In this document: piece by piece, positions 42,858 through 54,700 of the stretch
Layout of the letters: each line of letters begins with the position of its first letter
How positions within the stretch are numbered: position 1 is the first letter of the stretch
DNA from: Antrodiella citrinella
Taxonomy: Eukaryota > Basidiomycota > Agaricomycetes > Polyporales > Steccherinaceae
Direction of reading: 5' to 3'
DNA: 64,000 nt
Assembly (NCBI GenBank): GCA_004802725.1
Contig: SGPM01000034.1
Span: forward strand, 62,001-126,000
Notes under the pieces: generated by a model
What the model saw: only the letters and a program-made list of their open reading frames with translations
Database searches by the model: none
Told to the model about the DNA's origin: nothing
Position numbers and translations under genes: made by a program

Positions 42858-44610
42858 TTGTATGCAAACAGTATGCAAGAATGTGGCAAGTTTAAGTTGA
42901 AGTTGGAAGTTATGAAGTTGGAGATGGCGCGTCTCTAGATCTCTTATCTTATCTCTGAATGAGGTTCATCTAACGCAATTTCAAGTTCGATCTTGTCTTG
43001 CTCTTTGGACTCTGACTTTCTCCTACTAGTACTTCGCCGAATCAGATGCCTGCTTCGTGCATCGTGGGGACTGTGCTGGTCTGCGTATATCAAGAACACT
43101 GCTTATATGGCGGACGACCACGAGCAGACTTCTGATCTTGATTCTTGACTAGTAATCCGATCACTGGCTCGCTCAAAACCGCGACTCAGACAGACTCGAC
43201 AGAGCTACATGCAGTCCCAAGGTAATGATTCACAGCGAGGATATTCATTTGAGTAAGCATATCTATACGTACGTTGCTCATAGAGACTATTTACTACTTT
43301 CGCACAGGAGACCGAAGCCTCATGTGCTCACTCGAGCTTCGAATAGGACACAGCGAGCTTCACGCTGTGAAGCAAGACTCCGACACAGGGCGGAAAACGA
43401 GCCTACAGATGGACAATTGATTTCAAGAATCAATTCGGTGCAAACATCTAGCGGGCTCCGACGAGCTGGTACTCACGGTATATGAAATCCCGCAACACGC
43501 GATTCTGTCAGCCGTAGACACGGCCTTCAGGAGGGCCACCTGTCTTGAAGAAGCAAATATTGCACTCGTCATGGTGATGCAAGCTGATACAGATCTTGGG
43601 GCTTGCTCGTGCCGATAGACTTACACGGACATACCCTAGGCATGGCCAGGTATTGCTTCTTCTGTCACCACCACGAAGGCAACTGTGGTCTACCACTTTG
43701 ATCTGAATTCAAGAGGCCCAAGGTACGTTCAAATTCAGCCCTGTTCCTCAGTAATCATGAATGGTGACCTTATACTAGATCTACTAGATTCTGCACTGAC
43801 GAAATAGTCAGCTCACGCTGCAATCTGGGGTTGTTTCTACAAAGAGGCATCTACCCTCTATGATGTCGTACCTACACGTGTTGAAGGTGTGTGCTGGTGT
43901 GCATTCACGACCCTGTCATTTGCAAGTCTTCCTTGATGAGCTCACACGGGCAATCCTGCCTCTCGACTCAGACATCGGGTTTACGGACAGACAGGGAACC
44001 GACAGGAGTACAACCCGCGGGAGGAATCAAAGGCGAGCGGCGTTGATCACTATGCAAGAGAAGGAGATGTTCAGCAATGGTCGCAACATGCCTGTCTCGG
44101 CCAGCGTCCTCACACCGAGTCGCACGTCGTCAGGGAGTATACATATAGCGCTGTACCTGTGCGTCCATCCACCCTCTTTTCAGCCCGCACGTACCCTCAA
44201 TACAACAGCTGTTCTCTCTTACGAGCTCGTAATAGTGACCCCTTGTCGGTCACTCAAAACTTTTCAAGGACGTTTCATTACGGACCAAGCTTCCGTACAG
44301 TAAGATCGTGGATCTCGCTTAGTCTATTGTTTGCGCGTCTATAGCGTTTGCCGACGGTAAAGGTGGTCGTTTCCCAGTTGCCTCTCCTCCATTTCTTGCC
44401 ACCATTTGGTTCCAATTCTCGTCTTCAAGGTGCGTAACTACTCATACATTCCGTTTGCATAGCTCACTTTACTTCTCAGATTTTGTTTTGTGTTCCATTT
44501 TGTATGACATTTTGACGACAAACATTTGGTACGTTGCACGAGAAGGTGCTGTACACCGCCAACTGAACTTTATGCCCTGCTAGGTCTTACTACGTCTGGT
44601 CACGTTCACT
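42858..44610. other. Large intergenic region
   Basis: About 1.75 kb between divergent genes. Short frames exist on both strands (for example 43860-44303) but none has a recognisable motif or links to a conserved exon. The last 300 bases are T-rich and include intron-like GTGCGTAACTACTC at 44430, so the next gene may have a spliced 5' leader. Confidence 0.4.
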
Positions 44611-47198
44611 ATGGAAATACCTGATTCTCCACCTTCTCCTCTTCATTCTCCTCCCGATTCTCCAACCCAATCTCGCCGCAGCAGCGAACCCAAACGTCAT
44701 CGTTCATCCAAACACCTTGGAAGCTCGACCAAAGAACTCGCCCGGCTTCTTCTCTATGAGGAAAAGGAAGCTCATGAATTGCGGAGCACTATCCACTCCT
44801 TGGCTGAGAGACTGAAGATGGAGACCCAACGTGCTGATGACGCAGAAAGCAGAACCAAGGACGTGGTCTTCAGGTTCAAAGAAGCAACTGACGGGCGGCT
44901 GGCCGCACAAACAGAGGCGGCACGGTATCGCGAAGAATTAAACTTGTACAAATTACAGCTGGACAACGCCCAAAGGGAACTACGACGTGCGCAGGAGTTG
45001 CTGGACGCTGTCGAGCGTCAGAGGGTGGCGGCGGAGGAAGAGGCTGCTCGTGCGAGAGGCATGGCCCGAAAGCTGAAGGAGGAGAAAGTCATACAAGTCG
45101 CAAGGGATGAGGGTAGGAAGCTGGGCATTGAGGAGGGTATTGCACGAGGCCGAGCAATGGGATATGAAGAAGGACGTGCTGCAGGGTTTGCACGAGGAAG
45201 ATCGTCCGCTGCGAAGGAGTACCTGCGAGAAGAGTTCGAAGTACCGTCACCTATTCGGATTTCGGTGTCGTCTTCCGACTCTTCCACGTCTCCACCTAGA
45301 CGGTCCGCTCCCGTTCCGATCCCTCCTCAACAGCAGCAGCAACAAGGCACTCCGCCCGAAGATATTCGTATCGCTTCTCCGCGATTAAATGTTTCTCCGC
45401 GGTCAATGAATGTGTACACTCCCACGAATGCGTACACTCCCGTCGAATCTCAAACTCCTAATGCCCGCAGCTCGGTACACTCCTTCACTCAGATGACTTC
45501 TGACTATCCACAGGACGACGGCTGGATCCCCAAAATCGATGAAGACGGGCGCGTCCGACTTCCGCCTCCTCACGAATTAGCCTCGTCTCCTGTGCCATCC
45601 CCGCCTGCACCTACACCAGCACTCATGGTTCCGCCTCCACTTCCTCAACAGCAGCCTAATAATAGTGATTCCGATACTACGACACCTACCGAACCTACAA
45701 CTCCAGGACGACCCAGGTACAGACGGCGCAGATCAACAGAGAGCAATTCTACTACCATGTCGCAGTTCGACATCTTGGGTCCTCCACCCGTTGCAGCTTC
45801 TGGACGAAACGACCGTACTCAAGTTCTCAGTGCAATTGTCGAAGAGAAGGAGAGGACATCTACGGTGTCGTCACCTCGGAATCCCAGCGGCGTGAGTCAA
45901 TGCTTGATCCATGTTTACCGTGTTCTGTCTCTAAACTTTTATCCTGTATAGTCACCCTACGCCTACACCTCCAGTCCCAGCTTTGTCATGCCTATAGCTA
46001 GGCCCGACCATCCTGGCACACCTCAAGCTCAGGGTGAGAACTATTACGTTCGTCCTCATTCTGAGTCATCTTCTGAGGCGGAGCCTCTTTCGATGCCCGC
46101 AGGGTCTAGAACTCCTCGGAGTCCTCCCGACAGAAGCAGGAGCAGGAGCGTAAGTCAGACTAGGAGCACCCCAAGTTTAAAGGGCAGCATAGCGTCCAAC
46201 GCGGGCTTCAATATTTCTGTGGAACCACCTGTATGTATATTTCTCTCTGCCAGGGGTGTTCGTATCTAATTTAGACTGCGCTCTTCTTATAGTCTCGCCC
46301 CGATTCGCATATGTCACAAGAGGATGCGACCCAGCAAGAGCCCAGTCTTTTGATGCCTGAGGATGCAGCCAGGCCTCCACCTGCTGAAGCACCGGAATCA
46401 TCTCCTATTCTGGCACCTCAGCCAACAGGTCATGGTTCTCTTTCTGCACTCGCGCTTCCCCTCCACTTGCCTGCGGACGACCAGCTGCCACCAGGCTTTG
46501 TTCCTGCCGGCCCTCCCTCGTCTGTTTCTCGTACGCCTGCAGTCATCCCCTCTAACTTAGGTGGCATATATACGAATCCGAGCACACCTGCTGCAATCCC
46601 GTTGCCGCCTTCTGCTGTCCCTACCGTTCATCGCTTGCAGTATACTCCTTCTGTCGCAGGCACTCACGTCACGGGCGACCCCGGAGTCGTCATCCCTCCC
46701 TCCTCTACGATCCCGTCCCAGGCTAACAGGTACAGCCGAACTGCGTTACAGCACTCATCTGAATCCTCAGATGACGCCTCGTCGGTCTCGTCTGGACTCG
46801 AAGGGTCGATGGACACGTTGACCACGCCTCCTCAACGCAAGAAGTCGTTCAGGCGTCCACCGGGAACACCCTACGCAGCACCTTACGCCACTGCACCCAC
46901 ACCGCCCGACGTGACCTATCCCCTACCCATTCCTGCACCCCAACAACACCAAGTCCCACCTACGCCTATTTCAATGGCCTCGGGTTCATCGAGGGCGCCG
47001 CGCGTCCCGCTGCCTCCTTCGACCGTCGCGGGCAGCCCGACGAGGTCGTCGGTGAGCATGAGCCAGAGCCAGGGAGATGGGACGGCGAGAGCGGCAAGGG
47101 TTCCATTGCCGGCTTCGAGCGTTGGGAGTCCAAGGTCGGTGTATACGAAGACGTCGAGGAAGGGAAGTGTGAGCGGGAGTGCTGTTGGGCGTGGTTGA
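44611..47198 (+). CDS. Coiled-coil protein with disordered Pro/Ser-rich tail
   Basis: Three exons (44611-45891, 45952-46230, 46293-47198) give 821 residues. After a Ser/Pro start (MEIPDSPPSPLHSPPDSPTQ) and a basic patch, residues about 38-170 are one long coiled coil (STKELARLLLYEEKEAHELR, AERLKMETQRADDAESRTKD, RYREELNLYKLQLDNAQREL). It runs into a regular Gly/Glu/Arg repeat (GRKLGIEEGIARGRAMGYEE, GRAAGFARGRSSAA). The remaining 600 residues are Pro/Ser/Thr-rich with short Gln runs and RSRSRS-type patches. I do not recognise a named family. The coiled coil suggests a scaffold. The three exons keep frame and no break is seen. Confidence 0.75.
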
Positions 47199-47542
47199 TT
47201 TGAGTGGGTGAGTGATAGATATTCCTGCCTGTCTGCCTGCCTTCGGGAGGAGACAGGGAGGATGTGTTTTTTCGGGTTGTGGATTATGATATTCCTTTCC
47301 TCTCTTTTTCATAGAAGTCGTTATGCTTATGAACTCTAACGACCTCTCACGCCATCTCAAGTTGCTAGTACATACCCTTCTCGTCCACCATCACCGAAGA
47401 CAGACAGCTCTTATTTTTTGGTTATTGTTACTGTATTCATAGACGTCCTGATTCCTCCTTTACATTCCTCTCAGCATGTGTAAATACCTGACATTGCCAT
47501 AACAGCACTGGCTTGCGTTGTGGCTTCAATACAATCCATCCT
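47199..47542. other. Convergent 3' region
   Basis: 344 bp between the stop of the coiled-coil gene and the stop of the thioesterase gene; A/T-rich with TTTTTTGG-type runs. Expected to hold both poly(A) sites. Confidence 0.5.
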
Positions 47543-48613
47543 TCAAGCGTCTGGTGTCTGGGGGACAACGCTCGAAAGCCACTTGCGCAAGTCTGCTAGC
47601 TCTTCCTCGCAGGTGGAGTGCTGCATGCCTGGATAGCTGTGGAACGATAGTCCGATGGGTTTCGCGGGTGGTTCTGGGATATCGGTATCTGAGATCTTGA
47701 GTTGCGTCTTGAGGTACTCGACTAGAACGAGGAAGGTACGTTTCACGACTAAGAATTCGCGAATATGAACAGATAGAACATGTTTGTCACATACCAGATC
47801 TCGTAGCAAAAGGGAACTTGACCATAGGGTCGCTCTCGCCATGTCCCCAGAAGATTGGCATCTTCTTAACATGGTCATTGACCATCTAAGCGTACGGTCA
47901 CAATCAATTTTCAGGCAGCTCTTCGAAATATGCAGGTCACTTACGGCTTTGAACTTATCTTTGAGCGGGAGCCAACCACTCAACACGACGATACCTGCCA
48001 ACTTGCGCTCGGAAGTGAGACCAGTGAGCAGGCTCATGGTTCCGCCTTGGCTGAACCCACCGAGGACGATGTGGTCAGCCGATACGCCTGCGTCGACCTC
48101 GGCGGATATGAGCTGGTTCAGTGAATGCGATGTCTTCAGCATCCCTGGCTCGTCCTCAGGTGAGAAAGTGCCGAAGGAGAAAATGTCGAACCTGCGGTAA
48201 GGATGGGTCGGGTTTTGGTGATCGTGATACCTTGGATCGGATTGGTTGGACTCACCATGAAGGCATGGTCGCGCCCATGTTACCAGTGACAGACATCATC
48301 GGTCTAGTATAACGCAAAGTCAATTATACAAGTCCCTTTGCGCGGTCCCACATATGATCGAGGGTAGACTTACGCGTTTGGCAAGACCCATTTCACATGG
48401 TGCAACGCAGGCTCTCGAGCAAGCATCTCCACCACAGGTTTCCATCCATGCCCTGAGTCTCCTAAACCCTGGTATCAACGAACATCACTCTTGGAACCTT
48501 GCTCTCTGGCACTCGAATGAACAGTGTGCACGTACATGAACGAAGATCACGGTGGCGGAATGTCTTCCTCGTGCAGCAACCGTCAGACACTTGAGGGGTA
48601 TAGCAGCAGACAT
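47543..48613 (-). CDS. APT1: Acyl-protein thioesterase 1 (lysophospholipase family)
   Basis: Six exons (48613-48536, 48468-48374, 48303-48256, 48191-47945, 47885-47795, 47721-47543) give 245 residues, close to the usual 225-245. The alpha/beta-hydrolase fold shows the full family pattern: VIFVHGLGDSGHGWKPVVEM, WVLPNAPMMSVTGNMGATMP, SWFDIFSFG, the nucleophile elbow GGFSQGG with Ser near residue 121, GLTSERKLAGIVVLSGWLPL, then WGHGESDPMV with the catalytic Asp and YPGMQHSTCEEEL with the catalytic His. The enzyme removes palmitoyl groups from cysteines of Ras- and G-protein-like substrates in the cytosol. It is divergent from TRM10, only 175 bp between start codons. Confidence 0.96.
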
Positions 48614-48788
48614 CTGGATACGTCCTGTGGTGATATGTGAGAGATATGGATAAAGAAATGTAAGCGATGTAATGATGAGGAAGAGTACCAGATGAGAGTA
48701 CGATATCAAGCCCATAAAATGGGCGCTTCGATCGCTTGTGATTCTCTTCCTCTTCCTACTTACGCAGACGATCATTCCATTTCACTTC
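48614..48788. promoter_or_regulatory. Bidirectional promoter, APT1 / TRM10
   Basis: 175 bp separate the two ATGs, so 5' UTRs are very short or overlap. No obvious TATA box. Confidence 0.6.
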
Positions 48789-50037
48789 ATGGACGACACA
48801 ACTGTACCGGAAGCATCGTCTTCAACCACCACCACCAATCCCCCAACAGACGCTGCACCACCTCTATCCAAAAACGCGCAGAAAAAGCTTCTCAAAGCCG
48901 CACGTCTAGCAGATCTGAAGAAAGAGCGGCGCGCGGCCGAGAAGGATAGAAGAAAGCAGAAGAAGCGGGAAAGGGCCGAACAGGAGAAATATGAGGGTGG
49001 TGAGGAGGGACCCAGAAAGAAAGCGAAGACGGAGCAAGGGCCTAAGAGACCATTTAATGCAAGGATCGTAGTGGATTTGGGGTTCGATGAGCTGATGAGT
49101 GAGAATGTGAGTACACCCTCGTCGCCATCGCATGTTGAGTTATTAGTATCTGACAAGGTTGGTTGGTATGTAGGAAGTCAAATCGTTGACGTCCCAACTT
49201 GCGTTCACGTACAGTGCGAATCGGAAAGCTATATGTCCGTTCTCCTCCCTTTTGTTCACGTCGCTCAATGGTCGGACATTCACGCGTTTGGAGGGAATGA
49301 GCGATGCTGCGTATAGTCGGTGGATAGACACGGAATGGTGGGAAGATGACTACCAACGGCTTTGGAAAGGTTCAGAAGAGACGGAGGCTGTTCAGACGAA
49401 TGGAGAGACGTCCGAGCCGAAGGAAGACGCGACTGACGCGACAAACGCGAAGAAGGCACCTAAGCAGAAGAAATTGCAGACTGCGCCACGAGAGAACATA
49501 GTGTACCTTACGGCAGACTCTTCCGAAGAGCTTACAGAGTTGAAGGAAGACGAGACTTATATCATCGGGGGTATCTGCGACCACAACCGCTACAAGGTAA
49601 GCCCTAAACCGTAGAGTGTGGAATGTTCTGCTAACGCAGTATGTGCGTAGAACCTTTGTCTCAAGAAGTCCGAGGATACGAACATTCGCTCAGCTCGACT
49701 CCCAATTAGCACATACCTAGCTGAGTTGAAGACACGCAAAGTCCTCACTGTGAATCAGACGTTCGAGATTCTGCTAAAATGGGTCGAGACGCGAGATTGG
49801 GAGCAAGCGCTACAAGCGGTGGTGCCAAAGAGGAAGTTCGAGGATAAGGGTGGCGGACATGACGCAGAGGGTGAGTCAAAAGTGGTCTTCGGAGCTGCGG
49901 AAGTTGAAGAGGGTAGACGTGAAGACGACGAGGACGACAGCAAGGCTCCAGAGACGATCGAGATTGATGTATCAATTGCAGACGAGCCTAGCATGTCTAC
50001 TGGCTCGCAAGGCAATGTACTTGACGCGTCTTCGTGA
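48789..50037 (+). CDS. TRM10: tRNA (guanine(9)-N1)-methyltransferase Trm10
   Basis: Three exons (48789-49106, 49174-49596, 49651-50037) give 375 residues. The N-terminal 90 are Lys/Arg/Glu-rich (SKNAQKKLLKAARLADLKKE, RKQKKRERAEQ), the tRNA-binding extension of the family. The SPOUT core follows: RIVVDLGFDELMSENEVKSL, QLAFTYSANRKA, then the acidic segment WWEDDYQRLW, a Lys-rich insertion, ENIVYLTADSSEELTELKED, TYIIGGICDHNRYKNLCLKK and PISTYLAELKTRKVLTVNQT. The IGGxxDHNR loop is the S-adenosylmethionine-binding knot signature. It methylates N1 of guanosine 9 in tRNAs. The C-terminal 55 residues are acidic and disordered. Confidence 0.95.
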
Positions 50038-50083
50038 TAGCATGGTAGCAGTGTACATATGCTGGTGCGGCTGTTATTGACAC

Positions 50084-51570
50084 TCAGAGAACATCCTTGA
50101 GGTTTGTTTTTCCGGAGCCTCGCTCTAACGGTTTTGGCTGGGATGGAGCAGGTTTCCAACCAATCTGGAAGAGTTTGAGCTGAACGCTGCGATGCCATGA
50201 GTGAAACGTAGTTTGGCTTACCACGTAGATAACTTGAAAGGTGGCTGGTATAGTCCCATCTGGCCTCCCATGCAGCTCTGCACACGTTGAGCTGAAGTTC
50301 TCATGAAGGGTTTGGGTCCACTCACCTTTGTATATGGCAGATGCTGCTGCAAGCGTATCTCTATGAATGAACTGTCGTCTGCAGAAAAACACGTCAACTA
50401 CGGCCGGTACCAAGAGAAGCAGACATTTACCGTCCAACGACTGCATTGCTCTCGCCCATGTCGCGTAGGTCGTCCATAAGTTCCCACATCGATGGGTAAC
50501 GGACCATAATTTCATCGACATCGACAGTCAGCAGGGTAAAACCCGCGCGACCAAGGAGATTTGACATATCCCTCGAGTCTGTACGTAGCATTGTAGAAAT
50601 CAGGATAGCTGACGGATAGAGATGTTGCCTTACCTGTCATGGGCGATACGTGGGGAGAAATTCCGCCCTCCAGGTCGACCTCTGCCAGCTGTAGTGAGGT
50701 TCTGTCGGCGCAAATTTAAACAAGACACAACGCGAACATTGAATCAGTACACAGCTACCTCAACTCAAATAGAGTTTCGCCACCGAAAAGAGCACCGATG
50801 AACACACCATCCGGTACGAGTGCTTCTTTAATCTGAACGAGAATACCTTCACAGCAAATCGTCTACCAATACATGAGGGAGCGAAATATAATTCATCTTA
50901 CCTGGAAGATCATTGACCCAGTGAAGGTTCAAGCAGGACACGATAGCTTCTTGCGAATTGCGTGGTATGACTTCTAGTAGGTTTTCTTCGTCTGCGTGTA
51001 TCCGTTCGACTTTCACTGCATACAATAGTGTCAAAACTTGAGCAGAGTGTTCTAAAACGCGATGTACCTTCGAAATTAGTGTCTGTGTCGCGCCTCAACG
51101 TCGCCTCTGTGTGACGTCGTTCATTCAGTTGCTTCTATCAATTTCGTGCACATACCGCTTGAGTCCAACATAACCACTTTGTCTGTCATGCTCGTCTCCA
51201 GCAACTTGGAAAAATGACCCGCCCCAGACCCCACGTCGAGGATAGACTTGAACTTCCGGTTGATATCCTGCCACACTCCGAGTCATGAAGTACTGTACAG
51301 CGTCATGGTGCGTAGAACAGAACTCACAAGCAACCGCTCAATCAATGTCTCCGCAACCTCATTCCGGACATAGTCTACTGTCCTGCTTCGGTCTCCATCG
51401 TCGCGTAGAGCTGCCCTGTCCTTCTGCAAACGTTTCGCCGTCCGGTCAAAAACCTGGAATGGACCCACACTCGTCGGACTGAACGATGTCGACGTGGATA
51501 TTGACGCGAGCGAGCGCGTTTGCCTCGTACACCTTCTCAGACGTAGCTTCAGAGTATTTCGGGCGAACAT
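50084..51570 (-). CDS. NDUFAF5: Mitochondrial complex I assembly factor, NDUFAF5-like
   Basis: Ten exons (51570-51328, about 51267-51157, 51106-51068, 51015-50902, 50846-50759, 50701-50634, 50578-50431, 50378-50326, 50277-50222, 50164-50084) give about 333 residues. A basic, Ser/Thr/Arg-rich start ([20 protein letters not shown]) is a mitochondrial targeting sequence. The family opening [20 protein letters not shown] follows, then methyltransferase motif I ([15 protein letters not shown]), [80 protein letters not shown] and [26 protein letters not shown]5 hydroxylates an arginine of the NDUFS7 subunit during assembly of complex I despite its methyltransferase fold. My exon 2 count is one base short of frame, so one of its boundaries is uncertain by a base. 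Confidence 0.92.
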
Positions 51571-51754
51571 GGTGGCTGACAGAGTCCAGCCAAAAAAGCG
51601 CCCATAATTGCTGATCATTTGCTGACGTAATTTTGGCTGGAGCGTGTAAGCGCCGTTCAACCGTGGACGGTCAGCCACTGCCAAACTTCCTTTTTCCGTA
51701 CTTTCATCCCGCTCTTCGTAACTGTCCGGTGGGGGCGGCCTCTTCGTCGCTCGG
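51571..51754. promoter_or_regulatory. Bidirectional promoter, NDUFAF5 / C2H2 gene
   Basis: 184 bp between divergent ATGs. The second compact divergent promoter within 3 kb. Includes ACTTTCATCCCGC-type sequence but no clear TATA box. Confidence 0.55.
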
Positions 51755-54700
51755 ATGTCGAACAATCTGCCTCCAGGTAATGGCGATCCCATTCCTTCCC
51801 AGCAAATCGCAAGCTGGAACCCCAGTATCGTGGTCACCCCAGATATATACGCCCTCAACAAGGCGAAGATCACGCAAATGAGGGACGCGCTCGCGCAGTA
51901 TGAGCAGGCGAACGAGACTGGCTTGCAGAATTATTCGGAGCAGCAGGAGTTGTTGAAACGGATCGAAATGGGTCGCGAAGCCGAGTGAGTATCTTCTTGG
52001 ATCTGTTTCTAGGTTGTGTGGGATTGACCCGGTCTTAGACGTCAGCTTTCCCAAATGATGACTGCTGCTGGGTACGTACTCTTGATCTACATTTGCATGA
52101 TTTTTTGCTCATACTGGATCCAATTAGTCAATCTGCTACTCAGGGGAACGTTCCTACAGCAACGTACGGAGCAGCTCAAGCGTCTTCCTCAGCCTCGGGG
52201 ACACCCGTCTCCAACCACCAACCATTTGTGAACGGGTCGTTCCAGTCAAATGTATGTTGCTTTTGAACTTTTGGGGAATGAAATCTGACTTCAGTCTCAA
52301 GTCACACGGTTCAGGATATCAGTGGCCTCCAAACTCGTACCAAGCTCAACAGATGTCAGGAGGCAGCATACCTACCCCATCGCCCACAAACTCGTTTCCA
52401 CCACCTCAGTCATGGACGAATGGACCAATTGATCCGCAAGGACGCGTTTCCTACCAGGCAAGACCTCCGGACGTTCGCGGCTCCCATGCGACTGTGCAAG
52501 TTCCCATGCAAGCGCACCCTCGACAGTACCAGCCACCGCCAGCATCCTCCGCGCAGAGGCCTACTACGTCTCCAGTCATTGGCAGCCATGCACCAGGTTT
52601 GACTAGTTTCTGCTGTTCGAGTTGCGCTGAAGTCAGTCTGACATTTTTCGCCACAGCGGCTATGCGATACCCTCAGCAACAAGCGGGTAGCTCGAGACCA
52701 CCCATGTCGCATTCGCCAAATATGCAGCAGCAATCGGGAAGGTCCGTCAGTAACACAAGCATCGTCGCCTCATACTGACCAGATGAGGATATCTAGCTTC
52801 TCAAATAAAGCTCCGCCAACGCTTACCGACGTACAGGTTCGCGAGCAGGTGCAACATGTACTCCGCGCGCTTCAGGTATGGATAGAAGTTCCTCAGCTTG
52901 ACATGCAGCACTGAGCGCGTTCTGGACGTGGATGTAGAAAGTTGGCAAGGAGGCTCTGTGCGAAGTCCTTCGGTTGACAGTCAAGCAGCTGGAGACCAAG
53001 GTATTCCCAAATGGCGTACCTTCGAATTTACACCTTCGGCCAATGGCCAATGGCTGGTCTGATGCTCAAAAAGCGAACATTATACAAATGGGTCGATGGG
53101 TAGCCGAAAAGTTGGACGTAAGTCTCTCGATCTATCCAAAGCTGTACATGTTCAACCGTTTTATAGGTACTACCCTCGGACGTTCTACTTAAGACTCTTC
53201 AGCACATTCGGGAGGTTGCCCATGCGCCACAGCAAAACCCTCCTCAGCCTCGACAAGGACCACTGATGGCTCAACCTCAAGCTTCAGGTTCAGGTTCAGG
53301 TGGTCCTCCAATGGCTCAATCTCAAACTTCGAGTTCGAGCTCAGGTGGTCCTACGCCTGCGGTATCATCACAAGCACCTGCAGTCTCTACACTCTTGAAT
53401 GCTACATCACCCCAAGAATATTATAGGCCATCTGGAGCCAATGTACCTACCCAGTCTACCTCCCAACAGTCCTATTTCATGATGACTCAGGCAAATGGCT
53501 TTCATGTATTTCCCATTCAAGATAAAAATGGTATGCTTGGGTAAGTAAATTCTTTGCTTGCCCTCAAGTCTCTGACTGAACTGAAAGTGCAGGATGTCTA
53601 CTGGAGGCGAGGTCCCTGTAGTGACCCCAAACCAGTCAAATATAGCTCCTGTACAGGCACCCACTATTCAACTCCAATCACCACCATTTCAAGCTTGGCC
53701 AAGCCCTGCTGTGTTGGTGCCACCTGAACAATCATATAGGTTCCCTGTAGGTCAGGCCAGTAGGAATCCGCCTGCACAGTTTGATATATCCACACGTGGC
53801 CCATCCCCACCTATCCCACCTCCAACTGTGTCTGCTCCTGGACTATCTCTGGGCCCTCCTTCACCTCCAAAACGGACCCCAGCCATGGCAGATAAAAGCA
53901 GACTGGCTCGAGATATCATGCGGACTCTTGGATCCTCTTATCCTCATCTTGTTGTCCCTCCCAAGGACTCTCAACTATCATCATCCACTTCAGCACTTAG
54001 CACTCCCACTATGCCCTCAGAGTTTAAAGGAAAACGCAAGGCCACAGATGATGAGATATCTTATTCTGGGAAGCACCAAAAGATGGATGAGGAACCTGAA
54101 GTGAAGTCTTTGGTGGCGCCTGAGCCCTCAGCCCCTCAAGTTCTGGAAGTCATGCCAGAACCTACACCAATGGTTGTAGATCCTTCTTCTTCAGCACTTT
54201 CTCCAGCACTGCCTTCTCTCACACCACTGCCTACAGATGATGCTCCCAGCTTCACAGTCTTGCAGGACACAGGACCATCAGGGGCTGCTGATCTTCAGGC
54301 AGATGAGAGTGTTGCTAGTGCTGACACCAAGGAGGAGCAAGTGGACCAGTTAATGGAGGATGAAGACATAGAGGAATACACTGAAATCAAGACTCCAGGT
54401 GTCATTCAGCTAGAAGTTGAAGCCCAGGATGAAGCTCTCAAGATAGCTCTAGTGCCTGATCTTGACTCAGCACCCCTAGTTTCATCTGGCTTCCATATTT
54501 CATCATCACCAGAACCACCCAATCTTGATATTGCACCTGGACCCCCATCCTCTCATGTCACTGTCACTCCACCTCCTGATGACCACAACCTTTCTATCCC
54601 ATTCTCACTACCACAACCTTCACATTCTACTTCAGTCATCGAGCAGATGCTCTCTCAGCATTTTGAGCAGACTGTTTCACCCCATTTGCAAGCACCCTCT

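Noticed and set aside
43860..44303. 147-codon frame in the 42.9-44.6 kb gap
   Set aside because: Starts from an ATG at 43860 but lacks motifs, has random-looking composition and no exon partner.
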